NCBI GenBank assembly: GCA_003248655.1
Contig: QFPM01000004.1
Span: 186,001 to 250,000 of the forward strand
Length of the DNA stretch: 64,000 nt
Direction of reading: 5' to 3'
From: Microbacterium sp.
GTDB lineage: Bacteria > Actinomycetota > Actinomycetes > Actinomycetales > Microbacteriaceae
Shown: positions 43,445-51,998 of the stretch, piece after piece
Numbering within the stretch: position 1 is the stretch's first letter
Layout: every line of letters starts with the position of its first letter
The notes under the pieces: model-generated
Told to the model about the DNA's origin: nothing
Databases searched by the model: none
The model's input: only the letters and a program-made list of their open reading frames with translations
Program-made: the position numbers and the translations under genes

Positions 43445-44263
43445 TCACGCGGTCGTGTCGACCAGCCCCGTCGCGACGTCATCGCCGGGAGCTTGCACGT
43501 CATGCGCGAGCGCGAGAGCAGCCGCCCCGATGATTCCCGCATTGTTTCGGTGCACGGCGGGCACGATTGGCGTTTTCAGATCGAGCAGCGGCAGAAACTC
43601 GTCGGCGTGCTTCGAGACGCCACCGCCCACGATGAACAGGTCGGGGCTGAGCAGGAACTCGAGGTGTGAGTAGTACCACTGCAGGCGCTTCGCCCACTTC
43701 TCCCAGCTCAGTTCCTCTCGCTCCATCGCGGAGTACGCGGCCCAGGCCTCGGCATCCTTCTTGCTGTCCGAGCGCTGCAGGTGGCCGAGCTCGGCGTTGG
43801 GGATGAGGTGGCCGTCGTAGAGCATGGCGGTGCCGATTCCGGTGCCGAGCGTCGTGAGGATCGTCAGGCCCTCCGCGCCGACGGCGGCGCCGTAGCGCGC
43901 CTCGGCGACGCCAGCGACATCGGCGTCGTTGGCGAAGTGGATTTCGCGACCGAGACCGTCTTCGAAGAACTTCTCGGCCTCGAACCCGATCCACGTGTCA
44001 GCGACGTTCGCGGCCGACAGGGTGCGCCCGTGCTTCACGATCGCGGGGAAGGCGACTCCCAGCGGGACGTCGGCATCCGTTACGCCGAGGGTGTCGAGAA
44101 CGCTGTGCACCGCGGCCAGGACGTCATCGGGCTCGGCCCCGGCCGGCGTCGCGACCTTGATCCGGTCGCTCAGCAGCGCGCCCGCCGCCAAGTCCACGAG
44201 GGCACCCTTGATGCCGGTTCCGCCGATGTCCACTCCGACCGCACGGGCCGTCTTCGTCGTCAT
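43445..44263 (-). CDS. ppgK: Polyphosphate glucokinase (ROK family)
   Basis: 272 residues. Phosphorylates glucose from polyphosphate or ATP. GVDIGGTGIKGALVDLAAG is the N-terminal phosphate-binding motif, the ROK-type TLGTGIGTAML follows, and ELGHLQRSDSKKDAE matches PPGK enzymes. The ATG follows TAGGCT by six bases on the minus strand (leaderless). Confidence 0.93.
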   Translation of the reverse strand: MTTKTARAVGVDIGGTGIKGALVDLAAGALLSDRIKVATPAGAEPDDVLAAVHSVLDTLGVTDADVPLGVAFPAIVKHGRTLSAANVADTWIGFEAEKFFEDGLGREIHFANDADVAGVAEARYGAAVGAEGLTILTTLGTGIGTAMLYDGHLIPNAELGHLQRSDSKKDAEAWAAYSAMEREELSWEKWAKRLQWYYSHLEFLLSPDLFIVGGGVSKHADEFLPLLDLKTPIVPAVHRNNAGIIGAAALALAHDVQAPGDDVATGLVDTTA

Positions 44264-44269
44264 CCCGAC

Positions 44270-44304
44270 AGCCTATCCAGCGTGGGGGACGCTCTCGTTA
44301 GGAT
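44270..44304. promoter_or_regulatory. Divergent -10 elements for ppgK and the SPOR-like gene
   Basis: Minus-strand TAGGCT (44275-44270) is six bases from the ppgK ATG. Plus-strand TAGGAT (44299-44304) serves the small gene at 44331. Confidence 0.5.
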
Positions 44305-44330
44305 CGAAGCATCCACGGAAGGAGCCCGCG

Positions 44331-44516
44331 ATGTCCGCAGGTGAAGACAAGTACTGGTACAACCTCACGACCGGCGCCGTGGAGCGCGGATTCGAATCTC
44401 CCGCGATCGATCGTGCAGGTCCGTTCGACACCGAGGAAGAGGCGGCGAACGCCCCGAAGCTCCTCGCCGAGCGCTCGCGCGCCTGGGCCGAAGAGGATGC
44501 CGCCGAAGGCGCGTGA
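44331..44516 (+). CDS. Small SPOR-like protein, 61 aa
   Basis: Acidic, with an aromatic N-terminus (KYWYNLTTGAVERGFESPA) and DTEEEAANAPKLL. Small proteins of this type in Microbacteriaceae are labelled SPOR-like. GGAAGGAG precedes the ATG; the open frame upstream lacks family resemblance. Role unknown. Confidence 0.75.
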   Translation: MSAGEDKYWYNLTTGAVERGFESPAIDRAGPFDTEEEAANAPKLLAERSRAWAEEDAAEGA

Positions 44517-44573
44517 GCGCACTGCCCGGCGGTGCCTCGATCGCCGCGCCGGGCCGATAGTCTGGGCACAGAT

Positions 44574-44611
44574 CGGTGCCGTTTGGCGAGAGCCGTAGAT
44601 CTCCGGCACCG
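44574..44611 (+). promoter_or_regulatory. Hairpin in the glnA 5' leader
   Basis: Arms CGGTGCCG (44574-44581) and CGGCACCG (44604-44611) lie in the leader after TAGTCT (44558-44563) and before GAGAGGA of glnA. A structured leader is seen; ligand control is not supported by any known motif. Confidence 0.35.
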
Positions 44612-44627
44612 CACCTGAGAGGACGCG

Positions 44628-45965
44628 ATGGACAAGCAGCGGGACTTCGTACTGCGCACGATCGAGGAGCGGGGCGTCAAGTTCGTCCGCCTCTGGTTCA
44701 CCGATGTGATCGGCACCTTGAAGTCGGTCGCGATCGCGCCTGCCGAGGTGGAGGGCGCCTTCAGCGAGGGGCTCGGGTTCGACGGCTCGGCGATCGAGGG
44801 CCTCACTCGCTCGTACGAGTCCGACCTGCTCGCGCATCCCGACCCGACGACGTTCCAGACGCTTCCGTGGCGGGGTGAGATCGACCCCACCGCGCGCATG
44901 TTCTGCGACATCACGACCCCCGATGGGCAGCCCGCGGTCGCCGACCCGCGCCACGTGCTCAAGCGCACGCTCGCGAAGGCGGCGGATGCCGGGTTCACGT
45001 TCTACACGCATCCCGAGATCGAGTTCTACCTGCTGAAGTCGTCGTCGTTCGGGCCGGACGGCCCCGAGCCGGTCGACTCGGCCGGCTACTTCGACAACGT
45101 CCCCGGCGGCACGGCGCACGACTTCCGGCGCCGTAGCGTCCGCATGCTCGAGGACCTCGGCATTTCGGTCGAGTACAGCCACCACGAGGGCGGCCCGGGC
45201 CAGAACGAGATCGATCTGCGCTACGCCGACGCACTCGCGACGGCCGACAACATCATGACCTTCCGCACGGTCGTCAAAGAGGTCGCGATCGAGCAGGGCG
45301 TCTACGCGACGTTCATGCCGAAGCCTCTCTCGGGCAGGCCGGGCAGCGGCATGCACACCCACATGTCGCTGTTCGAGGGCGACCAGAACGCGTTCTACGA
45401 AGAGGGTGCGCAGTACCAGCTCTCCAAGACCGGGCGTCAGTTCATTGCGGGCCTCCTGACGCACGCGAAGGAGATCTCGGCGGTCACGAACCAGTTCGTG
45501 AACTCCTACAAGCGCCTGTGGGGCGGCGACGAGGCGCCGAGCTTCATCTGCTGGGGCCACAACAACCGCTCTGCGCTCGTGCGCGTGCCGATGTACAAGC
45601 CGAACAAGGGCCAGTCGACGCGCGTCGAGTACCGTGCGCTCGACTCGGCCGCGAACCCGTACCTCGCCTTCGCGCTCATGCTCGCCGCGGGCCTCAAGGG
45701 CATCGAAGAGGGGTACGAGTTGCCGCCGGAGGCCGAAGACAACGTCTGGTCGCTGACGGATTCCGAGCGCCGCGCCCTCGGCTACGCGCAGCTTCCGGCG
45801 AGCCTCGACCACGCCCTCGAGTACATGGAGGACTCCGAGCTCGTGGCAGAGACGCTGGGCGAGCAGGTGTTCAACTACGTGCTGCTCAACAAGCGTCGCG
45901 AATGGCAGGAGTACCGCTCGCAGGTGACGCCGTTCGAGCTGACCAGCAACCTGGAGATGCTCTAG
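44628..45965 (+). CDS. glnA: Glutamine synthetase, type I (GlnA2-like)
   Basis: ATP-dependent ammonia assimilation enzyme, 445 residues. The GS N-domain KFVRLWFTDVIGTLKSVAI and catalytic segments GFDGSAIEG, HPEIEFYLL, KPLSGRPGSGMHTHMSLFEG and NRSALVRVP are present. At the site where adenylylated enzymes have Tyr in NLY, this protein has NVW, so it probably cannot be adenylylated by the neighbouring GlnE. Next to glnE, as in other actinobacteria. Confidence 0.94.
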   Translation: MDKQRDFVLRTIEERGVKFVRLWFTDVIGTLKSVAIAPAEVEGAFSEGLGFDGSAIEGLTRSYESDLLAHPDPTTFQTLPWRGEIDPTARMFCDITTPDGQPAVADPRHVLKRTLAKAADAGFTFYTHPEIEFYLLKSSSFGPDGPEPVDSAGYFDNVPGGTAHDFRRRSVRMLEDLGISVEYSHHEGGPGQNEIDLRYADALATADNIMTFRTVVKEVAIEQGVYATFMPKPLSGRPGSGMHTHMSLFEGDQNAFYEEGAQYQLSKTGRQFIAGLLTHAKEISAVTNQFVNSYKRLWGGDEAPSFICWGHNNRSALVRVPMYKPNKGQSTRVEYRALDSAANPYLAFALMLAAGLKGIEEGYELPPEAEDNVWSLTDSERRALGYAQLPASLDHALEYMEDSELVAETLGEQVFNYVLLNKRREWQEYRSQVTPFELTSNLEML

Positions 45966-45971
45966 GCCGCG

Positions 45972-48900
45972 ATGTCTTCGGCGACATCCGGCGGGGAGCG
46001 CACCTCGGTTCGCACCGAGCTGGCGCGAGACGGCTTCGGTGAGATCGGCGACGCGGATGAGCTTCTCACTGAGATCGCCGGCCTCACCGGCATCCCCCGT
46101 CGCGATGTCCTCATCGGGGCGGGGGGTGCCGCCGATCCGGATGCCGCGCTCGCGGGCCTCGCTCGGATCGCGCGGCGGAACGCGCAGGCGGTCACCTCGG
46201 CGCTGACGCGCGAACCCCAGGTCGTCTGGCGGTTGCTCGGCGCGTCGCAGGGGTTTTGCGACTTCTACCTGCGCCGCCCGGAGGAGCTCGCGCATCTGCC
46301 CGGCCCCGACGATCGCCTGCCGCGCGTCGAGGAGCTGGTCGCCGACCTGCTGGATGCCGTCGGCGCGGATGCCGAGGGCTTCGCCTCGTCGGGCGACGAG
46401 AGCATGTGGGTGGCTCTGCGCGTGCGCTACCGGCGGCTGCTCGCCCGCATCGCCGCGTACGACCTCGGCGCGCCCGACCCCGTCGAGGTGCTGCCGGCCG
46501 TCGCCGCCGCGCTCGCGGATGCCGCGGGTGCCGCACTCGAGGCCTCTCTCGCTGTCGCGCGCACGCGGGTCGCCGGCGGGGGACCGGGCATGCGGCTCTT
46601 CCCGCGTGGGCAGGTCGCCGCGACGAAACTCGCGATCATCGGGATGGGCAAGACCGGCGCCCGGGAGCTCAACTACGTCAGCGACGTCGACGTCATCTTC
46701 GTCGGCGGCGGCACCGATGAGCTCACCGAAGAGGTGGGGGAGAGCCGCGTCATCGACATTGCGACGCGGCTCGCCGTGCAGACGATGCGCGGGATCTCCG
46801 GCGTCGAGGTCGAGCCACCGCTCTGGGAGGTCGATGCCAACCTGCGCCCCGAAGGCAAGCAGGGTGCCCTCGTGCGCAGCCTCGACTCGCACCTGTCCTA
46901 CTACGAGCGGTGGGCGAAGAGCTGGGAGTTTCAGGCACTGCTCAAGGCCCGCCCCCTCGCCGGCGACCGAGAGCTGGGCGAGGCCTACGTCGCCGCCGTG
47001 CAACCGAAGGTGTGGACGAGCGCCGCGCGCGAGAACTTCGTCGACAGCGTGCAGCGCATGCGCGAGCGGGTGACGGAGCACATCCCGGCATCCGATGTGC
47101 CCTATCAGCTGAAGCTCGGCCCCGGCGGCATCCGAGACATCGAGTTCACGGTCCAGTTGCTGCAGCTCGTCCACGGGCTGGCGGATGACCGCATCCGCCA
47201 GCGCGGAACCCTCGACGCGCTCGAGGCGCTCGTCGTCGAGGGGTACATCGGTCGAGCGGATGCCGCGACGTTCGCCCGCGACTACCGCGTGCTGCGGGTG
47301 CTCGAGCACCGTGTGCAACTGCGAGACCTTCGTCGTACGCACCTCATGCCGCAGACGCCCGAGGGGCTGCGCGTGCTCGCGCGCGCCTCGCACCTCGCGC
47401 CCGACGGTCCCGGTGTGTGGAGTCTGTGGGAAGGGATCAAGCGCGAGGTGCGCGAGATCCACGTGCGGCTGTTCTACCGTCCGCTGCTGTCTGCGGTCGC
47501 GGCCCTCCCCGCCGAAGAGCAGCAGCTTTCCACCGCACAGGCGCACGACCGGCTCGCAGCGATCGGCTTCCGCGATCCCGCGGGAGCGCTCCGGCACATC
47601 GGCGCGCTGACCGGCGGATTGAGCCGCAAGGCGACGATCCAGCGTCACCTCATGCCGGTCATGATTCGCTGGTTCGCCGACGGCGTCGACCCCGATTACG
47701 GGCTGCTGTCTTTCCGGCGCGTGAGTGAGCGCCTCGGCGACACGCCCTGGTTCCTGCGGATGCTGCGCGACTCGGCCGGCGCCGCGGAGCGGTTGACGCG
47801 CGCGCTGTCGGGATCGCGCTACATCGGCGAGCTCATGGAGTGGATTCCCGAGTCGGTCGCGTGGCTTGACTCGGAAGACCAGCTGCGACCGCGCTCGGGC
47901 GTCGCCCTGCAGGAGGAAGCGCGGGCCATCCAGACCCGTCACGAGACGATCGGCGAGGCGATGAGCGCCGTGCGGGCGCTTCGTCGTCGTGAGATGCTGC
48001 GGCTCGCGTTCGCGTCGATCCTCGGCACGCTCACGATCGAAGAGCTCGCCGAGGGACTCACGACCGTGAGCGAAGTGACGATTCAGGCGACGCTGCGCGC
48101 CGTTCGACGTGAGATCGTGCCGGCGGAGGACTCCGCGCTCGACTTCTCGGTGATCGCGATGGGACGCTTCGGCGGGGGAGAGCTCGGCTTCGGCTCGGAT
48201 GCCGACATCCTCTACGTCTACGACGCGAACGGGCTCGACCCGCAGCGTGCGCATGAGCTGGCGCTGCAGATCGTCGCGGGCCTTCGCACCTACTCGGAGG
48301 ACCACCGGCTGCCGCTCGACCTCGACGCGGACCTGCGGCCGGAGGGGCGCAACGGGCCGCTCGTGCGCTCGATCGAATCGTACGCCGAGTACTACCGGCG
48401 ATGGTCGCTGTCGTGGGAGGCGCAGGCGCTGCTTCGGGCGCGCGGCGTCGCCGGCAGTGTGAAGCTCATCCGGCGTTTCATCGCCCTCGCCGACGACGTG
48501 CGGTATCCGGCTCAGGTCGCGATCCGGGACCTCCGCGAGATCAAGCGCATCAAGGCACGGGTCGAGAACGAGCGGCTGCCGCAGGGAGTCGACCGCGCAC
48601 GGCACCTCAAGCTCGGGCCCGGCGGGCTGAGCGATGTCGAGTGGCTCGTGCAGGTGCTGCAGCACGAGCACGCGCACGCCATCCCCGCCCTTCGTACGAC
48701 GTCGACGCTGGGTGCACTCGAGGCTGCGCGTGAGGCGGGTCTTGTGCCGGATGCCGCGGCCGAGCGCCTCCGCGAGGCGTGGCGTCTCGCCAGTCGCCTC
48801 CGCTCGGCCAACACGCTGCTGTCGGGCCAGACGAGTGACGTTCTGCCGACCGATCGGGGCAAGCTCGACGGCATCGGGCGCCTGCTCGAATACCCACCGC

Positions 48901-48983
48901 GCTCGGCGACGCTCGTCGAGGAGGAGTGGCTCCGCGCAGCCCGCCGCGCCCGCCGCGACTTCGAGCGCCTCTTCTACGGCTGA
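45972..48983 (+). CDS. glnE: Glutamine synthetase adenylyltransferase/deadenylylase
   Basis: 1003 residues with two nucleotidyltransferase halves. N-terminal deadenylylase: GMGKTGARELNYVSDVDVIFV (GSxxxxDxD-type); C-terminal adenylylase: AMGRFGGGELGFGSDADILYVYD. Controls the adenylylatable GlnA1, probably encoded elsewhere. Starts six bases after glnA. An intrinsic hairpin follows 128 bases downstream. Confidence 0.95.
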   Translation: MSSATSGGERTSVRTELARDGFGEIGDADELLTEIAGLTGIPRRDVLIGAGGAADPDAALAGLARIARRNAQAVTSALTREPQVVWRLLGASQGFCDFYLRRPEELAHLPGPDDRLPRVEELVADLLDAVGADAEGFASSGDESMWVALRVRYRRLLARIAAYDLGAPDPVEVLPAVAAALADAAGAALEASLAVARTRVAGGGPGMRLFPRGQVAATKLAIIGMGKTGARELNYVSDVDVIFVGGGTDELTEEVGESRVIDIATRLAVQTMRGISGVEVEPPLWEVDANLRPEGKQGALVRSLDSHLSYYERWAKSWEFQALLKARPLAGDRELGEAYVAAVQPKVWTSAARENFVDSVQRMRERVTEHIPASDVPYQLKLGPGGIRDIEFTVQLLQLVHGLADDRIRQRGTLDALEALVVEGYIGRADAATFARDYRVLRVLEHRVQLRDLRRTHLMPQTPEGLRVLARASHLAPDGPGVWSLWEGIKREVREIHVRLFYRPLLSAVAALPAEEQQLSTAQAHDRLAAIGFRDPAGALRHIGALTGGLSRKATIQRHLMPVMIRWFADGVDPDYGLLSFRRVSERLGDTPWFLRMLRDSAGAAERLTRALSGSRYIGELMEWIPESVAWLDSEDQLRPRSGVALQEEARAIQTRHETIGEAMSAVRALRRREMLRLAFASILGTLTIEELAEGLTTVSEVTIQATLRAVRREIVPAEDSALDFSVIAMGRFGGGELGFGSDADILYVYDANGLDPQRAHELALQIVAGLRTYSEDHRLPLDLDADLRPEGRNGPLVRSIESYAEYYRRWSLSWEAQALLRARGVAGSVKLIRRFIALADDVRYPAQVAIRDLREIKRIKARVENERLPQGVDRARHLKLGPGGLSDVEWLVQVLQHEHAHAIPALRTTSTLGALEAAREAGLVPDAAAERLREAWRLASRLRSANTLLSGQTSDVLPTDRGKLDGIGRLLEYPPRSATLVEEEWLRAARRARRDFERLFYG

Positions 48984-49111
48984 CCGGCGGGTGCTTCGCT
49001 CGGCGCAATTGCAAGGCTTCGCGCGCGGCGCGCCGGCATTCAGCTTCCGTCCGCGGCGTGTCGCGCTTGTTCCCTTGCAGTGAGGTGCCGCATCGCGGAC
49101 GCCGCAACGGC

Positions 49112-49149
49112 GAAGGCCCCGGCATCCTGATACGGATGCCGGAGCCTTC
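49112..49149 (+). terminator. Hairpin downstream of glnE
   Basis: 16-base arms (49112-49127 and 49134-49149) with one mismatch and a TGATAC loop, no long T tract. It stands between glnE and the minus-strand remnant. Confidence 0.6.
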
Positions 49150-49160
49150 GATCGATCGGG

Positions 49161-49181
49161 TCAGACGCCGAAGTACAGCTC
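49161..49181 (-). pseudogene. Probable glutamine synthetase C-terminal remnant at element junction
   Basis: On the minus strand the codons read ELYFGV then stop, matching the C-terminus of type I glutamine synthetases (ELYxxV-stop). The preceding codons (LWNTLRFSDPQA) do not match. In many actinobacteria glnE converges with glnA1, so an element may have integrated at the 3' end of glnA1 and left this tail. Short, so tentative. Confidence 0.4.
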
Positions 49182-49227
49182 GGCTTGAGGATCTGAGAAC
49201 CGGAGGGTGTTCCACAGGATCATACTC

Positions 49228-49243
49228 CCCTGCAAATACAGGG
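49228..49243. repeat. Candidate att core beside the integrase gene
   Basis: CCCTG-CAAATA-CAGGG: inverted 5-bp arms around a 6-base AT-rich spacer, like core-type sites of tyrosine recombinases. It lies 128 bases before the excisionase-like gene. The partner site is outside the window. Confidence 0.35.
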
Positions 49244-49370
49244 AAGTGCGATGTTGAGCATGGAGTTGGTCGCTACTGCGGCTGTCCGAGAACCCGTCCG
49301 TTTACTCGATTCTTGGCCGTCCTACGGGGTTCGCTGGAGGTCTGCGGGTGGTGCCGCCTACCTCATTGGT

Positions 49371-49595
49371 ATGAGCGACGACCGCCCCCGCCTCTGGACT
49401 CCGCAGGAGCTTGCGGAGTACACGGGCATCCCGATCAGGACGCTCGCTGACTGGCGCACAGAGCGTGCGCGCAGCCGAGGTCTCGGGTTGCCGTTCGTCG
49501 CACTCTCGTCGCACAACGTTCGCTACCGCGATGAGGATGTCGAGGCGTTCATCGCTGGGCGGATCGTGGCCCCGACGGATAGGGCGGGCGACTGA
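49371..49595 (+). CDS. Excisionase-like HTH protein
   Basis: 74 residues with a MerR/AlpA-type winged helix (WTPQELAEYTGIPIRTLADW ... VRYRDEDVEAFIAG). ATG 49371 was chosen; residues before it are not protein-like. TGATG overlap with the integrase. Expected recombination directionality factor. Confidence 0.78.
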   Translation: MSDDRPRLWTPQELAEYTGIPIRTLADWRTERARSRGLGLPFVALSSHNVRYRDEDVEAFIAGRIVAPTDRAGD

Positions 49596-50917
49596 TGGCG
49601 CGGCCGAAGCGCGCACTCGGCGAACTCGGCAAGGTGACCTACACGGTCGAGCCGAGCGGACTGGTCATCGCGCGAGCGCGGGTCTATGACGGCCAGGGGC
49701 AGGAGCGTCGTCCCAGCGGCAGCGGAGCGACCGAGGCTGAGGCGCTGACGGCGTTGCAGGAAGCTGCTGATGTCGCTGTCGGTCGAGTGCTGGCGCGACG
49801 AGCACAGGTCATGACTGTCGCTGAGCTGGCGAAGGCGTGGCTGAAGACGGCGTATCACGACGATGATCCGCGGGTGCTGCGCCAGCGCCGCGAGCAGACC
49901 GTCGATGGCTACGCATCGGTTGTTCGCGCGCATGTCGTCCCGCGCGCCGGTGCCATCCCCATTGCCGACATCACCGCCGACCGTGCTGATGGGCTGCTCA
50001 TGGACGTAGCACGGGAGAAGTCGGTAACGACCGCGAACAAGGTTCGGAACGTGATGTCGCTCATGTTCGACTGGGCGATCCAGCAGGGGCACTTCTCGGC
50101 TGCCGGGTCGATCCAGAACACACGGTACGGAGCGGTCGTCATGGCGAACCCGATCCGTGCGACCAGGCGAGCGGACGAGCCGGACACGGTGTACTTCGAA
50201 CTCGACGCGGTGCAGGTCAAGTACATCCTCCACCTCATCCGCGAGGTGTGGCCCGAGCGGCACCGGAAGCGGTATCCGGTGGGCCGACGGCCCAACTACA
50301 AGCTGCTCGCCGACTACATCCTCATCACGCTCGGCACCTCCGAGAGGACGGCAGAACCGATTGCGATCCGGTTCCAGGACGTGCGGTTCGAGGCGGTGGA
50401 ACAACCGGATGGAAGCCTCACGATGGAGGCGCTCGTCTGGGTCGGCGGGACGATGGTTCGCACCAAGTCCCGCGGCCTGTTTCGCCAGGACTCGCCCAAA
50501 GCGGAGCGGCAGAAGCGTTGGGTTCGCGTGCCGAAGTTCGCAGCGAAGGTACTGAGCGAACTCGTGGCGAGCCACGTTCCCGACCCCGAACGGAATCCAG
50601 ACGACGTGCTGTTCACGACCGAGCGCGGCCGTCCGCGCGACCCCAGCGCCGTCGGCGAGTTGCTCCGGATGTTCCGCCGCGAGTTCGAGCCGGAACTGCT
50701 GGCTATCGGGGTCGACGCCGAGCATCTCACCTTCCGCAGTCTCCGCAAGGCGGTCGCGGCCGCGGTATCGGACACGGCTGGCGTCGAGGTCGCACGCGAC
50801 CTGCTCGGGCACAGCAGTACCGACATCACGGAAGGGCACTACGCGAAGCGTCCCGACCTCATCGTCGAGGTCGCGGCTGACGCGCTCGACGAGGCGTTCG
50901 CGGGCATCGACGCATGA
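49595..50917 (+). CDS. Tyrosine recombinase (ICE integrase)
   Basis: 440 residues. Core-binding domain (~residues 70-180), then a catalytic domain with Arg in TSERTAEPIAIR, an Arg box HLTFRSLRKAVAAAVSD, LGHSS and the nucleophile Tyr in ITEGHYAKR. The first box departs from the usual TGxRxGE. Different from the satellite integrase. Confidence 0.93.
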   Translation: MARPKRALGELGKVTYTVEPSGLVIARARVYDGQGQERRPSGSGATEAEALTALQEAADVAVGRVLARRAQVMTVAELAKAWLKTAYHDDDPRVLRQRREQTVDGYASVVRAHVVPRAGAIPIADITADRADGLLMDVAREKSVTTANKVRNVMSLMFDWAIQQGHFSAAGSIQNTRYGAVVMANPIRATRRADEPDTVYFELDAVQVKYILHLIREVWPERHRKRYPVGRRPNYKLLADYILITLGTSERTAEPIAIRFQDVRFEAVEQPDGSLTMEALVWVGGTMVRTKSRGLFRQDSPKAERQKRWVRVPKFAAKVLSELVASHVPDPERNPDDVLFTTERGRPRDPSAVGELLRMFRREFEPELLAIGVDAEHLTFRSLRKAVAAAVSDTAGVEVARDLLGHSSTDITEGHYAKRPDLIVEVAADALDEAFAGIDA

Positions 50918-50958
50918 ACTGTAAGGCTCAAGAAGGGGATGCCGTATGAACACTTGTA

Positions 50959-50988
50959 TTGTCCAGAGTGTGCAGATGGAGGTAGGAT
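50959..50988 (+). promoter_or_regulatory. Promoter of the HTH/PIN pair
   Basis: TTGTCC (50959-50964), 18-base spacer, TAGGAT (50983-50988), six bases before the ATG at 50995. Confidence 0.55.
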
Positions 50989-50994
50989 GGGGTC

Positions 50995-51351
50995 ATGACC
51001 ATGACGAGCTTGACGATCAACCCGGAGGATGTGCGCTCCAGCGCCGGGGCGCGCCCGGCTTGGCTGGAGCAGGTCGCCGCATATGTGCAGCAGGCGGCAG
51101 CCGATGGGGAGACGGTGACGCTGACGGCGAAGCGCCGCATGATGACCCCCGAGCAGGTCGCCGACGCGATGGGCGTGTCTCGTCCCACCATCTCGCGGAA
51201 GATCAAGGCGGGGGAGATTCGCGCGGTCAAGGTCGGCAATCGCAATCGCATCCCCTACGAGGAGTTCGCGCGGTACTGGCGCAAGACGATGGGCGACCTC
51301 GTGGAGCTGACGCGCGATGAACTCCGCGACGACCTCTTCGGCGATCAGTGA
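50995..51351 (+). CDS. HTH antitoxin-like protein
   Basis: 118 residues. An excisionase-type HTH in the middle (MTPEQVADAMGVSRPTISRKI, residues ~50-70) and a C-terminal acidic helix (VELTRDELRDDLFGDQ) of the kind that neutralises PIN toxins. 35-base overlap with the PIN gene. The pair is inferred to be a toxin-antitoxin module. Confidence 0.7.
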   Translation: MTMTSLTINPEDVRSSAGARPAWLEQVAAYVQQAAADGETVTLTAKRRMMTPEQVADAMGVSRPTISRKIKAGEIRAVKVGNRNRIPYEEFARYWRKTMGDLVELTRDELRDDLFGDQ

Positions 51352-51997
51352 GCTGACGCGCGTTCTCCTGGACGCGAACATCATCGCTAAGCCCGTCACT
51401 CGGACTCTGCTGGTCGTCGGCGGGGTGCCGAGCGGCTTCCGCGCCTTCTGGAGCCGGGCTGCCGAGCGGGAGGCCCAGGTGCACATGCGCCCGAGGGCGT
51501 TGCCGCCGTCGAGTGTCCGGGAGCGATTCGACGTCTTGCTCGGGCCGACCGGCACGGGTGCGGAACATTTCGGAGGCACGAAGGGCGCGGATCGGCAGAT
51601 CCTTGCCGATGCTGCGGCCGCGGGCGCACGCTTCCTGGTCACCGAGGATGTGGACGACTACGGGCTGGACGATCTTGCTAGCGTCGGCATCTCGGCGGCG
51701 AACCCCGATCTGTTCCTCGCCGCGCGGCTCACCCGCGATGCCTATTCGACGGTGATCGACCTGTTCGTCGAGCGTCAGCTCAACCCGCCGACCACGCCCG
51801 CGCAATTCCACGCCGCCATCGCCAAGAACCACCCGCGCCTGTTCGCCGCACACGCGGACCTCTACGAGGTCGAACCCGAACACGGCATCCACGGCGAACC
51901 GGAGGTGATCTTTCGCGGCGCGCGCTGCCTGCGCTGCGAGCAGATCATCGCCGACCCGGCCACGATCGTCGACGGGCTCGGCCCGGAGTGCCGCTGA
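51317..51997 (+). CDS. PIN-domain toxin-like protein with C-terminal zinc knuckle
   Basis: 226 residues. PIN signature VLLDANIIAKPV near residue 16, GADRQILADAAAAGARFLVTEDVDDYG (acidic residues ~110-120), and a C-terminal C-x2-C ... GLGPEC knuckle (DUF6011-like). The knuckle is unusual for small VapC toxins and could bind RNA. Overlaps the HTH gene. RNase activity inferred from the PIN fold. Confidence 0.72.
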   Translation: MNSATTSSAISELTRVLLDANIIAKPVTRTLLVVGGVPSGFRAFWSRAAEREAQVHMRPRALPPSSVRERFDVLLGPTGTGAEHFGGTKGADRQILADAAAAGARFLVTEDVDDYGLDDLASVGISAANPDLFLAARLTRDAYSTVIDLFVERQLNPPTTPAQFHAAIAKNHPRLFAAHADLYEVEPEHGIHGEPEVIFRGARCLRCEQIIADPATIVDGLGPECR

Positions 51998-51998
51998 G

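Noticed and set aside
44298..48677. 1459-codon minus-strand open frame opposite glnA and glnE
   Set aside because: Antisense shadow of two well-defined enzymes; composition is Arg/Val/Glu-rich with no domain.
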